Origin: Qipengyuania seohaensis
Lineage (GTDB): Bacteria; Pseudomonadota; Alphaproteobacteria; Sphingomonadales; Sphingomonadaceae
Assembly: GCF_002795865.1 (NCBI RefSeq)
Contig: NZ_CP024920.1
Coordinates: 744,001 to 808,000, forward strand
Reading direction: 5' to 3'
DNA: 64,000 nucleotides
The notes beneath the pieces were generated by a model. The model ran no database searches and was not told where the DNA came from. It saw nothing but the letters and a program-made list of their open reading frames with translations. The translations under genes were made by a program, and so were the position numbers. Shown here piece by piece: positions 19,125 through 27,535 of the stretch (position 1 is its first letter; every line of letters begins with the position of its first letter).

Positions 19125-19853
19125 TTAGTCGAGTCGGTTCAACAAATCGGAGAGCGCGGCCTTGCGCTGAGAAGTGCAATTTTCCGTGTCGAGCATGGCG
19201 GCATCGGCAATCAGGACGACCTGCCCTGCACCAATCGCGCAGTCCGCGATCAACGCGTCCGCCGACAAGCTGCAACGCGCGTCCTCGCCTTCTTCGCCCA
19301 GCGCGAAACGGCCCGCCAGTTGCACGGGAAAATCGCCGTCCGGTCCGACTATCACCCGCTCGTCCTGGCTCTGCGTATCGTCGAATTCCAGGCTCAGACC
19401 CCAACGTGCCAGGATCGGTGAGATCAATACTACGTCAAATGGCCGGCGCGGATCGCCGAGCGCGAATTCGGAATGCTGGGTCAGGAACGGGTCGGCAAAC
19501 ACCAGCGCCTTGCCACCGCCCCGCACCCATTCGTCGAGTGCGACATTTTCCGAGGGCGCCAATGCACGCGGCTGCGCGATAATGGCTTGATCCAGCCCTT
19601 CAAGCGCTTCGCTCTCGAGCGTGTCGAGAGGTGCAAGTTCGAATCGCTCTTCCAGCATGGAACGCACCCAGCTCGAATCTCGCGAATTGCTTTCCAGCAT
19701 CGCGGCGATGTCCTGCCCTTCCGCCCAATAGATCGGAAGCGAAGTGAAGAGGCCCATCCGTTCTTGCGGCTCCTGCGCACTGCCGCGCGCCTCCTCCCCG
19801 CCGGAAGAACAGGCGGCAAGCAGGAGCGCGACGGTAAGAAGAGCCGGTTTAAT
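19125..19853 (-). CDS. GldG/ABC_transp_aux-like lipoprotein with non-canonical start
   Basis: Predicted envelope lipoprotein of about 242 aa. Read from codon ATT at 19853, the N-terminus is a lipoprotein signal, (M)KPALLTVALLLAAC, with a perfect lipobox LAAC and the cysteine at residue 15. The rest (GLFTSLPIYWAEGQD; LDEWVRGGGKALVFADPF) resembles the GldG-type auxiliary proteins of ABC systems, which have a glutamine-amidotransferase-like fold; I am only moderately sure. No ATG, GTG or TTG lies in frame before the lipobox: the ATT overlaps the upstream gene's stop (ATTAA), and CTG codons at 19859, 19877 and 19889 are alternatives. The first ATG (19757) would remove the lipobox. Downstream of cysK and the small membrane protein, probably one operon. 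Confidence 0.7.
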   Translation of the reverse strand: MKPALLTVALLLAACSSGGEEARGSAQEPQERMGLFTSLPIYWAEGQDIAAMLESNSRDSSWVRSMLEERFELAPLDTLESEALEGLDQAIIAQPRALAPSENVALDEWVRGGGKALVFADPFLTQHSEFALGDPRRPFDVVLISPILARWGLSLEFDDTQSQDERVIVGPDGDFPVQLAGRFALGEEGEDARCSLSADALIADCAIGAGQVVLIADAAMLDTENCTSQRKAALSDLLNRLD

Positions 19854-20220
19854 CGGCAGCGGCTTTCGGATCGCCAGCGCCCGTTTCAGGCATCACGGCA
19901 GGGCTTTGAGTGCTCGAAGGCGAAGGTTCTGCGGGAAGGTCCGGGACCACGCCAGCTTCCACCAGTGGATCCGCCTGTGTTGGCTTTGCGCTCGGCTCAG
20001 TGGTCGCAGCGGCCTGCGGCACCGAGGAGGCATCCACTTCGCGCGCCCTGTCCTGCACCAGGCTGGCCAGGCCCACGAGCAAAACCATCAGGACCACCCC
20101 GGCAATCCCGATCTGCAGGCGATGGACCGCCTGGGCTCGCGAACCGCCCAGCGGTGCCTCGGGCAGGCCGCCAATTTGAGGCTTGCTGGAAGAAAGATCG
20201 AAATAGCGCGGCATTTTCAT
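19849..20220 (-). CDS. Small single-pass membrane protein, unknown function
   Basis: 123 aa. A soluble N-terminus (MKMPRYFDLSSSKPQIGG) leads to one membrane helix at about residues 36-55 (IGIAGVVLMVLLVGLASLV), then a low-complexity Pro/Ser/Ala/Glu tail that would lie in the periplasm. GAAGGGG ribosome site about 9 bases before ATG. It lies 26 bases after cysK, and its stop overlaps the proposed ATT start of the lipoprotein gene. I recognise no family; the pairing with the lipoprotein suggests they act together. Confidence 0.7.
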   Translation of the reverse strand: MKMPRYFDLSSSKPQIGGLPEAPLGGSRAQAVHRLQIGIAGVVLMVLLVGLASLVQDRAREVDASSVPQAAATTEPSAKPTQADPLVEAGVVPDLPAEPSPSSTQSPAVMPETGAGDPKAAAD

Positions 20221-20246
20221 GATTCTGCGCCCCTTCGCGGCTGGCG

Positions 20247-21263
20247 TCAATCGGAAGCCTTCAGCCAGTCGAATACCGGCAGGCCTTTCGCCTGCAGCCA
20301 CTCGGCGTTGTAGAGGCTGGAAAGGTAGCGGAATCCGGTGTCGCAAAGGATTGTGACGACTTTCGGACTTTCGCGTCCCTCTGCGACGAGCTGCTTGCCG
20401 AGCGCGACCGCTCCTGCGACATTGATGCCGCTGGAAAGGCCGAGGCACAGACCCTCCTCGCGCAGCAGGCGCGCCACCCAGTCGAGACCTTCTTCGTCCG
20501 AGACGCGGAATTGCGTGTCGATCGGCGCGCCTTCCAGGTTGCCGGTGATCCGGCCCTGCCCGATCCCTTCGGCAACCGAAGAGCCTTCTGCCTTCAGTTC
20601 GCCTGTCGCGTAATAGCTGTAGAGCGCCGCGCCGTGCGGATCGGTCAGGGCGATGACGACGTTCTCGTCCAGTTCTTTCAAGCCCATGCCCACGCCCGCA
20701 ATGGTCCCGCCGGTGCCGGCCGCACAGGTAAACCCGTCGACCTTGCCGCCGGTCTGTTCCCAGATTTCCTTCGCCGTACCCTCGATATGGGCTTTACGGT
20801 TGGCGGTATTGTCGAATTGGTTCGCCCAGACCGCACCTTCGGTTTCTTCTGCCAGCCTACGGGAGGTGTGAACAAAGTGGTTGCTGTCGGCGAACTTCGT
20901 CGGCGGGACAGTGACCAGCTCCGCGCCGAGAGCGCGCAGCGTGTCCATCTTTTCCTTGGACTGGTTGTCCGGCATCACGATGATCGTGCGGTAGCCGAGC
21001 GCATTGGCCACCAGCGCGATACCGATACCGGTATTGCCAGCCGTGCCTTCGACCACGCATCCACCCGGCTTAAGTTCGCCGCGCGCCTCTGCATCACGGA
21101 TGATGTAAAGCGCAGCCCGGTCCTTTACCGAAGCGCCCGGATTGGCGAATTCGCACTTGCCGTAGATGTCGCAGCCGGCTTCCGCGCTCGGCCCTTCGAG
21201 GCGGACGAGCGGCGTGTTGCCGATCAGGTCGAGCGCATGCTCGCGAATGGGAATTTGTGTCAT
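20247..21263 (-). CDS. cysK: Cysteine synthase (O-acetylserine sulfhydrylase)
   Basis: PLP enzyme making cysteine from O-acetylserine and sulfide; 338 aa. PLP lysine in NPGASVKDRAALY (K47), the substrate loop EGTAGNTGIGIALVA and the phosphate-binding GTGGTIAGVG are clear. The sequence is closer to the CysK-like group annotated cysteine synthase A than to short CysM, but the split is not certain. ATG at 21263 (MTQIPIREHAL) chosen; in-frame extension upstream has no family match. The ferredoxin gene lies 42 bases upstream on the same strand. Confidence 0.9.
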   Translation of the reverse strand: MTQIPIREHALDLIGNTPLVRLEGPSAEAGCDIYGKCEFANPGASVKDRAALYIIRDAEARGELKPGGCVVEGTAGNTGIGIALVANALGYRTIIVMPDNQSKEKMDTLRALGAELVTVPPTKFADSNHFVHTSRRLAEETEGAVWANQFDNTANRKAHIEGTAKEIWEQTGGKVDGFTCAAGTGGTIAGVGMGLKELDENVVIALTDPHGAALYSYYATGELKAEGSSVAEGIGQGRITGNLEGAPIDTQFRVSDEEGLDWVARLLREEGLCLGLSSGINVAGAVALGKQLVAEGRESPKVVTILCDTGFRYLSSLYNAEWLQAKGLPVFDWLKASD

Positions 21264-21305
21264 GCTGCGTGAGGTAGGCGCGGTCGCCCTACCTCGCAAA
21301 CAACA

Positions 21306-21623
21306 TCAATCTTCAGGGGCGATAGTAACCTTCAACCCGTCAAGTTCGCCGGTGAAGGGAATCTGGCAAGACAGGCGCGAAGTCTCGACGCGGTGCTCGG
21401 TCGATTCCAGCAGGTCGTCCTCGTCTTCGCTCATCTCGGGAAGCTTGTCCTGGAAGGCCGGATCGACATGCACGTGGCAAGTCGCACACGAACAGCAGCC
21501 GCCGCACAGTGCCAGCAATTCGTCGAAGCCGTTGTCGCGAATAGCTTCCATGACGGTCAGGCCGTCTTCGACTTCGATCTCGCTCGTCTCGCCTTCGCGG
21601 GTGGTGACGATCAGCTTGGGCAT
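21306..21623 (-). CDS. [2Fe-2S] ferredoxin, adrenodoxin type
   Basis: 105 aa electron carrier. Cluster ligands follow the adrenodoxin pattern C40-x5-C46-x2-C49 and C86 (LSCQIPF), within [15 protein letters not shown]. Two further cysteines, C43 and C44, sit inside the loop. Such ferredoxins serve P450s, Rieske oxygenases or Fe-S assembly. With no isc genes or oxygenase nearby the partner cannot be told; the neighbour is cysK, so a sulfur link is possible but only inferred. Divergent from the DNA glycosylase gene. Confidence 0.94.
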   Translation of the reverse strand: MPKLIVTTREGETSEIEVEDGLTVMEAIRDNGFDELLALCGGCCSCATCHVHVDPAFQDKLPEMSEDEDDLLESTEHRVETSRLSCQIPFTGELDGLKVTIAPED

Positions 21624-21704
21624 CGATTGCGTATCCTTGTTGCCTCGCCCGCCAAACGGGCCCTATGCGTTGCGCTGCTATTCAATAGGGAGCGGAAGCG
21701 CAAG

Positions 21705-22322
21705 GTGGGCCTGACCAATTCGCAATTGCGCGAGCATCTCGATGCCGTAGCCGAAAAGGACGCGGTGGTGGCGGCGGCGCTTGATCGCTGCGGCTATCCC
21801 GAAGAACGCATCCGCCCGACCGGCTATCGCACCCTGCTGCGCACGATCGTCGGCCAGCAGGTAAGCGTCGCTGCGGCGGCCTCGGTTTGGAACCGACTGG
21901 AGGCGGAACTTGGCGAGGAGATGGCGGCGCGCGAACTGCTCGACCGCGACTTCGATACCTTGAGGGCGTGCGGGCTTTCGCGCCAGAAACAGGGTTATGC
22001 CAGATCGCTGTGCGAACTCGTCGAGAGCGGCGAACTCGACCTGGAGGGCCTGCCGCAAGACGACGAGGAAGCCATCGCCGAACTGGTCCGCATCAAGGGC
22101 ATCGGACGCTGGTCGGCCGAGATATACCTGCTGTTTGCCGAAGGCAGGCAGGACATCTGGCCGGCAGGAGACCTGGCGGTGCAGGAGGCTGTCGGACGCC
22201 TGCTAGACCTGCCGGAACGCCCAAGCGAGAAACATACCCGAGAACTGGGCGAACAATGGCGTCCTTATCGCGGCGCCATGGCCATTTTCACGTGGCACAC
22301 CTACAATAATGCCGCGCTTTGA
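21705..22322 (+). CDS. DNA-3-methyladenine glycosylase II family protein
   Basis: HhH-GPD base-excision enzyme removing alkylated bases; 205 aa. LLRTIVGQQVSVAAAASVW leads the fold, the helix-hairpin-helix is LVRIKGIGRWSAEIYLLFA, and the catalytic aspartate follows in WPAGDLAVQEAV. The start GTG (21705, MGLTNSQLREHL) is chosen because it gives the common short form of the family and lies outside the divergent ferredoxin gene; longer in-frame readings run through it antisense. Confidence 0.9.
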   Translation: MGLTNSQLREHLDAVAEKDAVVAAALDRCGYPEERIRPTGYRTLLRTIVGQQVSVAAAASVWNRLEAELGEEMAARELLDRDFDTLRACGLSRQKQGYARSLCELVESGELDLEGLPQDDEEAIAELVRIKGIGRWSAEIYLLFAEGRQDIWPAGDLAVQEAVGRLLDLPERPSEKHTRELGEQWRPYRGAMAIFTWHTYNNAAL

Positions 22323-22344
22323 TGGGCGCGCGAGGGAGAGAGAC

Positions 22345-23151
22345 ATGAGCGAGCGGAAAGCGATTTTCATCACCGGCGGGGGCTCGGGCATCGGCCGCGC
22401 GATCGCGCTGAAATTCGCGGATGAAGGCTGGTTCGTCGGCCTTGGCGATATTGACCAGGCAGGCATGGACGAGACGCTTTCCCTGATCGAGAACGGGTTC
22501 ACCTTTGCTCACAAGTTCGACGTGCGCGACCGCGAGGCATGGGACCACGCACTCGACGGCTTTGCCACAGCCAGCGGCGGCCGGATCGACGTGCTTGCGA
22601 ACAACGCGGGCATCCCGCTCGGCGGATCGCTAATGGACAACTCGACCGGTGAAATCGAGCGCTGCCTCGACATCAATTTGAAGGGCGTCCTGTTCGGCGC
22701 GCAGGCAGCCTATCCGCATCTAAAGAAGACCGCGCCGGGATCATGCCTGCTCAACACCGCCAGTGCAGCCGGGATCTACGGCACGCCCGGCGCGAGCGTC
22801 TATTCCGCCACCAAGTTCGGCGTGCGTGCGATTACCGAAAGCCTCGACGGCGAATGGGCGGAAGACGGCATCAATGTCCGCTCGATCATGCCCAGCTTCA
22901 TCGACACGCCGCTGCTCGATCATACGCCCAATGCACAAAGCAATGAGGGCATTCGCCAGCGCGTGAAGGATGCAGGGCTTGAGATCACGCCGGTAGTTGA
23001 AGTCGCGCAGGCTGCATGGGACGCGGTGCACGGCGACAAACTGCACACCACCGTCGGCAAGACCGCAAAACGGATCGCTTTCGGATCGCGCTGGATGCCG
23101 GGCCGCGTGCGCAAGCAGACACGCCAGTCGGCCCGCCCTCTCGGCCAGTAA
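22345..23151 (+). CDS. Short-chain dehydrogenase/reductase
   Basis: Classical SDR, 268 aa, NAD(P)(H)-dependent. Cofactor motif TGGGSGIG at 10-17, NNAG at 86-89, catalytic S140, Y153 and K157 (YSATK). Acidic D36 after the second strand (LGDIDQ) favours NAD(H). The C-terminus is basic (RWMPGRVRKQTRQSAR). Substrate unknown. ATG at 22345 has a clear GAGGGAGAG site; an upstream in-frame ATG (22309) lacks one. It starts 22 bases after the glycosylase gene, probably co-transcribed. Confidence 0.93.
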   Translation: MSERKAIFITGGGSGIGRAIALKFADEGWFVGLGDIDQAGMDETLSLIENGFTFAHKFDVRDREAWDHALDGFATASGGRIDVLANNAGIPLGGSLMDNSTGEIERCLDINLKGVLFGAQAAYPHLKKTAPGSCLLNTASAAGIYGTPGASVYSATKFGVRAITESLDGEWAEDGINVRSIMPSFIDTPLLDHTPNAQSNEGIRQRVKDAGLEITPVVEVAQAAWDAVHGDKLHTTVGKTAKRIAFGSRWMPGRVRKQTRQSARPLGQ

Positions 23152-23165
23152 GGACCCACAACATT

Positions 23166-24203
23166 ATGCGAATTATTCTGTCGCTGGCAGCGCTTCTGCT
23201 TGCCGCGCCCCTAAGCGCCCAGCTCACCGAGGCCGAACCTTATGTCCTTGGCCAGACCTACACTCTCGAAAGCGCGATACTCAAAGAAGGCACGCGCAAG
23301 ATAACGGTGCGCCTGCCGGCCGAGTACGAAGCCGAGCCGGAGCGCGCCTTTCCCGTCGTCTATTTGCTGGATGGCGGACCGGAGCAGGACTTCGCCCATA
23401 TCGCCGGCATCGCGCAGAGTCGCGAGATGAATTACTCGTTCGAGCCCCTTATCCTTGTCGGCATCCAGAGCGTGAACCGCAGGCACGAACTTTCGCCGCC
23501 CGCTGCCGATCCCGCGCCATATGAAGAGGCCTTGAGAGCCACGCCTGGTGGCTCGGCAGATTATCGGCGCTTCCTGAAGGACGAGCTCAAACCGATGATC
23601 GAGGCGCAGTTCCGCACCGATGGCCGCGATGCAATCATGGGAGAATCGCTCGCCGCGCTATTCGTGATCGAAACGCTGCTCAAAGAGCCGGAGTTGTTCG
23701 ACGACTACATCGCCATTTCGCCAAGCATGTGGTGGGAAGAGATGAAATATGGCCGCGAAGTCGAGGCCTATCTCGAGAAAATGGGTTCAGGCGCGAGACG
23801 GCTTTATCTCTCGACGGCCAATGAAGGCGACTGGCACCGCGAGGGGACGGAGCATTTGATCGCCGCATTACGGCTGCACGCTCCCGAAAATCTGACATGG
23901 ACCTTTGTGGACGCTGGTGAGAGCGAAACCCACGGAACACTTTATCACCCGATGGCCCTCGACGCGTTCCGCGCCCTCTACGGCACGCCCAGCCGCGAAT
24001 ATCGCAGCTATCCGCTCATTGGCGGCCCGGAAATCAGGGAGCGAAGTGCTGAGGAAAACGCGCTCCTCGAACAGGAATGCACGCGCGAAAACAGCATGTT
24101 GATGACGCCAGGCACTGCGGAGCGGGCGCGCGAGGCGATATATTACCGCTGCCTGTTGCTGGAGCTTGGCCCGACGCCGCGGGAAGGCAATTTAGGCGAG
24201 TAG
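23166..24203 (+). CDS. Secreted alpha/beta-hydrolase of the esterase D/IroE family
   Basis: 345 aa with a signal peptide ([19 protein letters not shown], cleavage near residue 18-19). The body fits the putative esterase family: [15 protein letters not shown], then the nucleophile elbow MGESLAALF with S161, and the oxyanion and acid parts [10 protein letters not shown] and a late His in [10 protein letters not shown]. Likely a periplasmic or secreted carboxyl-ester hydrolase; substrate unknown. It starts 14 bases after the SDR gene and overlaps the convergent phhB by 12 bases at its end. Confidence 0.85.
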   Translation: MRIILSLAALLLAAPLSAQLTEAEPYVLGQTYTLESAILKEGTRKITVRLPAEYEAEPERAFPVVYLLDGGPEQDFAHIAGIAQSREMNYSFEPLILVGIQSVNRRHELSPPAADPAPYEEALRATPGGSADYRRFLKDELKPMIEAQFRTDGRDAIMGESLAALFVIETLLKEPELFDDYIAISPSMWWEEMKYGREVEAYLEKMGSGARRLYLSTANEGDWHREGTEHLIAALRLHAPENLTWTFVDAGESETHGTLYHPMALDAFRALYGTPSREYRSYPLIGGPEIRERSAEENALLEQECTRENSMLMTPGTAERAREAIYYRCLLLELGPTPREGNLGE

Positions 24204-24488
24204 AGCGTCGATCTTGCGGGCCATCTTCACGTCGCGCAGGCTCAATCCGCCTGCGTCATGCGTGGTCAGCGTGATCTCCACACGGTTGTAGACGTTGAAC
24301 CATTCGGGATGGTGGTCGCGCGTCTCGGCGATCATTGCGACGCGGGTCATGAAGGCGAAGGCCTTGGAAAAGTCGTCGAATTCGAACTTGCGCTCGATCG
24401 CATCGCCGTCACGGGCCAGCGACCATTCGGGCAAGGCCCGCAGCCAGCTGTCGCGTTCTTCCTGGGTGAGCTGTTCGACGGAACCCAT
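24192..24488 (-). CDS. phhB: Pterin-4a-carbinolamine dehydratase
   Basis: 98 aa. Dehydrates 4a-hydroxytetrahydropterin, the product of aromatic amino acid hydroxylases. The family signature is visible: [17 protein letters not shown], then [18 protein letters not shown] with the catalytic His pair, and [13 protein letters not shown]. Length matches. No phenylalanine hydroxylase gene is in the window. Divergent from ccmA (54-bp gap). Confidence 0.96.
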   Translation of the reverse strand: MGSVEQLTQEERDSWLRALPEWSLARDGDAIERKFEFDDFSKAFAFMTRVAMIAETRDHHPEWFNVYNRVEITLTTHDAGGLSLRDVKMARKIDALLA

Positions 24489-24542
24489 TTGCGAATCTCT
24501 CCTGCTTGTCGCTGGCAGCGCTTTTGCCTATCGCTCCCGCCC

Positions 24543-25124
24543 ATGCAAGCGCGCCTAGCAGCATCGGACCTCGCCTGCCGCCGCGGCGAGCGGCTGCTGT
24601 TCCGTGGCCTTTCCTTCGAAGCCGCGCCCGGCAGTGCCATCCACATCGCGGGCGCGAACGGGATCGGGAAATCGAGCCTGATCCGCATACTCGCCGGACT
24701 GCTGCGCCCTTTTGCCGGGGTCGTGGAGAGCGATGGGGCGATGGGGCTGGTCGACGAGCGGCTGGCCCTCGATGCGAACCTGCCCTTGGGCAAGGCACTG
24801 GCGTTTTACGAGAAGCTCGACGGCTGCCGCGATCCGGGACGGGCCTTCGACCTGCTGCAGCTGGGGCCACTGATGGACGTGCCGGTCCGATACCTGTCAA
24901 CCGGGCAGAGGAAGCGCGCGGCCCTTGCCCGCCTGCTCAATCGCAACTGCCCCATTTGGCTGCTGGACGAGCCGCTGAACGGTCTCGATGCGCAGGCGGC
25001 GGCGAGCATGGAGGCGCTGGTAGCGCAGCATTGCGGTAGCGGGGGCATTGCGCTCGTCGCTTCACACCAGGCGATGGCAATGCCGGACGTTCGAACCATC
25101 GACCTGGCGGGTTATGCCGCATGA
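24543..25124 (+). CDS. ccmA: Heme exporter ATP-binding protein CcmA
   Basis: ABC ATPase of the CcmABCD heme handling system for cytochrome c maturation; 193 aa, short as usual for CcmA. Walker A GANGIGKS at 37-44, signature LSTGQRKRAALARL near 118-131, Walker B IWLLDEPLNGLD near 138-149 and H-loop ASHQ. The start ATG (MQARLAASDLACRRG) keeps it clear of phhB. Its stop overlaps ccmB by 4 bases (ATGA). Confidence 0.95.
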   Translation: MQARLAASDLACRRGERLLFRGLSFEAAPGSAIHIAGANGIGKSSLIRILAGLLRPFAGVVESDGAMGLVDERLALDANLPLGKALAFYEKLDGCRDPGRAFDLLQLGPLMDVPVRYLSTGQRKRAALARLLNRNCPIWLLDEPLNGLDAQAAASMEALVAQHCGSGGIALVASHQAMAMPDVRTIDLAGYAA

Positions 25125-25780
25125 GCACTCTGGCCACCCTCCTTCGCCGCGATCTCGGCCTGCTTCTGCCGGGCGGGCGCGGCGGTGCAGGCGTCTTGCC
25201 GCTGCTGTTCTTCCTCGCGGTAGCAATGCTGTACCCCTTTGCAGTCGGCCCCGATGCGCAATTGCTGGCCCGCACCGGTGGCGGCGTCATCTGGGTCGCA
25301 GCCTTGCTGGCAGCGATCCTGCCGCTCGAGAAGCTCGTGTCAGACGATCTGGAAGCCGGGGTTTTCGACCAACTCGCGTTGCGCGGAGTGAGCGAGGAAT
25401 GGGCCATGCTGTCGCGACTGATCGCGCACTGGCTGGCTTTCGCACCCCTGTTGCTGGTCGCCACCCTGCCCGCCGCAGCCCTACTCGGCCTGTCGGGAGA
25501 GACAACGCGAACCGTGCTTTTCGGCCTGCTGGCGGGGACACCCGGCCTTGCCGCGGTCGGTCTGGCAGTCGCTGCACTTACGGCCAGTCTCAGGGGCGGC
25601 GCCGCACTGGCCGGGCTGATGGTAATCCCGCTGGCTGTCCCGATTCTGATATTTGGCGCAGGCTCGCTTGCCCGCCCCGATACGAGCGGCCTACTGCTGG
25701 CGGCCGCGATCAGTCTCGGACTATGTGCGCTCGCCCCGCTGGCGGCAGGTGCCGCGATAAAGGCTGCGCGGGAAAGCTGA
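25121..25780 (+). CDS. ccmB: Heme exporter membrane protein CcmB
   Basis: 219 aa, six predicted membrane helices, permease partner of CcmA. Family features visible: RRDLGLLL at the N-terminus, FDQLALRGVSEEWAMLSRLIAHW in the central loop, and PLAVPILIFGAGS late. Translationally coupled to ccmA. ccmC, ccmD and ccmE do not follow; the next gene (map) converges 4 bases later. Confidence 0.94.
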   Translation: MSTLATLLRRDLGLLLPGGRGGAGVLPLLFFLAVAMLYPFAVGPDAQLLARTGGGVIWVAALLAAILPLEKLVSDDLEAGVFDQLALRGVSEEWAMLSRLIAHWLAFAPLLLVATLPAAALLGLSGETTRTVLFGLLAGTPGLAAVGLAVAALTASLRGGAALAGLMVIPLAVPILIFGAGSLARPDTSGLLLAAAISLGLCALAPLAAGAAIKAARES

Positions 25781-25784
25781 CCGC

Positions 25785-26615
25785 TTACGAATAGGGCGGC
25801 TTGTGGAGGCCCTTGGGGCTTTCGGTAAAGATCTCCACCCCGTTTTCGGTAATGCCGATCGAGTGTTCGAACTGCGCCGAAAGCGACTTGTCGCGGGTCA
25901 CCGCAGTCCAGCCGTCGCGCAGCAGTTTCGCATTCGGGCGGCCGAGGTTGATCATCGGTTCGATCGTGAAGAACATGCCGGGCTTCAATTCCGGACCCGT
26001 ACCCATGCGGCCGGTATGGATCACCTCGGGCGCGTCATGGAACAGGCGGCCAAGGCCATGGCCACAGAATTCCTGCACGACGCCATAGCGGTGCTGGCGC
26101 GCATGCGATTCGATGACCGCGCCGATATCGCCCAGCCGTGCGCCGGGCTTCGACGCTGCTTCGATCCCGAGCATCAGGCATTCGTACGTCACATCGACCA
26201 GCTTGCGCGCCTTGAGCGGCACGTCGCCGACGAAGAACATCCGGCTGGTATCTCCGTGCCAGCCGTCGAGCAGCGGGGTCACATCGACGTTCACGATGTC
26301 GCCGTCTTTGAGCGCCTTTTCACTCGGAATCCCGTGACAGATCACGTGGTTGATCGAGGTGCAGCAACTATGCGCATAGCCGCGATAGCCCATGGTTGCG
26401 GGCACCGCGCCGCCGTCGAGCGTCATCTTGCGCACGAGGTCGTCGATCTCTCCGGTGGTGACGCCGGGCTTCACAAAACCGGTCAATTCGTCGAGGATTT
26501 CCGCGGCCAGCCGTCCGGCCTTGCGCATGCCCTCGAAGCCGTCCGCTCCGTGCAGCTTGATCGTGCCGTCACGATAGACGGTCTGGTCGCTCTCGATTAC
26601 CTGATATTCGGTCAT
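25785..26615 (-). CDS. map: Methionine aminopeptidase, type I
   Basis: Removes the initiator methionine; 276 aa. Metal and active-site residues of the pita-bread fold are visible: H94 in CHGIPS, D111 and D122 in NVDVTPLLDGWHGDTSRMF, His in EFCGHGLGRLFHD, Glu in TIEPM and Glu in QFEHSI. ATG at 26615 (MTEYQVIESDQ) taken; another lies 7 codons upstream with no better ribosome site. Confidence 0.96.
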   Translation of the reverse strand: MTEYQVIESDQTVYRDGTIKLHGADGFEGMRKAGRLAAEILDELTGFVKPGVTTGEIDDLVRKMTLDGGAVPATMGYRGYAHSCCTSINHVICHGIPSEKALKDGDIVNVDVTPLLDGWHGDTSRMFFVGDVPLKARKLVDVTYECLMLGIEAASKPGARLGDIGAVIESHARQHRYGVVQEFCGHGLGRLFHDAPEVIHTGRMGTGPELKPGMFFTIEPMINLGRPNAKLLRDGWTAVTRDKSLSAQFEHSIGITENGVEIFTESPKGLHKPPYS

Positions 26616-26657
26616 GCGCGCCCATGTAGCGATCATGCGCGCAAATTGCGAGGTCCG

Positions 26658-27491
26658 TCAGTTGCGGACGCGAAACGCTCCGGCATAGGCGGGCTTCACT
26701 GCGTCGAGCACCGATGCGCTCACGAGAAAGTCGAGCTCGTAGCTACCTTCGGCGTATGGACCCGCGACATAGGGTCCGAAATAGATACCGATACGGTCGA
26801 AATGCTTCCCGTCGGACGAGCCGATGAAGATGCTGCTTTCATCAAGACTGGGGCAATCCTCGAATATCGCATCGCTTTGCGGATCGACCGGAATGCCGCG
26901 CCGCTCTTCGCGTTCCTTGTTGAGGGTCGCGCACAGCTTCGCACCGAGCGCGTTTTCAAGGGCCACTGCGGATTCGAACAAGTCTGCACCTGCAACCCCC
27001 ACGCCCTTTATGCGGTCCCAGACCAGCGAGGTGCGGCCGGACATTCCATGTGCGCCGCCGGTATAGAGATACATGTCGCGGGTCAGGCTGAGCCAGCCGG
27101 GAATGTCCGCGGCCACCTTCCACGTGACTTCATAACCCCTTCCAACGCAGCTCACGCAATCCTCACCGGCGAAATCGGCCAGCGAGCGCCCCCACTCTGC
27201 CTTTTGCTCGGCCAATGCTTCGTCACGCTCGCTGCGCAGGATTTTCTCCAGGGCAGGGATTGCGGTCACCTCCGCTGGCCAACTGTAAGCAAATTCGCGC
27301 ACCGCGTCCCCGTCGCGCGCGTCGTCCTCAAAGGTCACCTCGGCAGGAGCGGCGTCGCTGGCCGACGCGGCATCGGCGCTGGCACTGGCCGAAGCCGCAG
27401 GCGCATCGTCCTGGACCTCGGTAAAGGCGGGCGATTGCGTACAAGCAGCACTCGACAGGGCGAGTGAAATCAGGAACAGGCGGTGTCGCAT
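26658..27491 (-). CDS. DUF3298/RsiV-like lipoprotein
   Basis: 277 aa. Lipoprotein signal MRHRLFLISLALSSAAC with Cys17 at the lipobox, then an Ala/Ser/Asp low-complexity linker to about residue 50. The folded part has YTGGAHGMSGRTS and a C-terminal FGPYVAGPYAEGSYEL segment, both typical of DUF3298 (the lysozyme-binding domain of RsiV-type proteins). It also carries a CVSC pair. Role unknown; envelope location. It lies 42 bases upstream of map on the same strand and is divergent from the M17 peptidase with only a 44-bp gap. Confidence 0.75.
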   Translation of the reverse strand: MRHRLFLISLALSSAACTQSPAFTEVQDDAPAASASASADAASASDAAPAEVTFEDDARDGDAVREFAYSWPAEVTAIPALEKILRSERDEALAEQKAEWGRSLADFAGEDCVSCVGRGYEVTWKVAADIPGWLSLTRDMYLYTGGAHGMSGRTSLVWDRIKGVGVAGADLFESAVALENALGAKLCATLNKEREERRGIPVDPQSDAIFEDCPSLDESSIFIGSSDGKHFDRIGIYFGPYVAGPYAEGSYELDFLVSASVLDAVKPAYAGAFRVRN

Positions 27492-27535
27492 CTCATTTCC
27501 ATGCCCGAGATCAAATTAGTACGGGGTGAATACCA

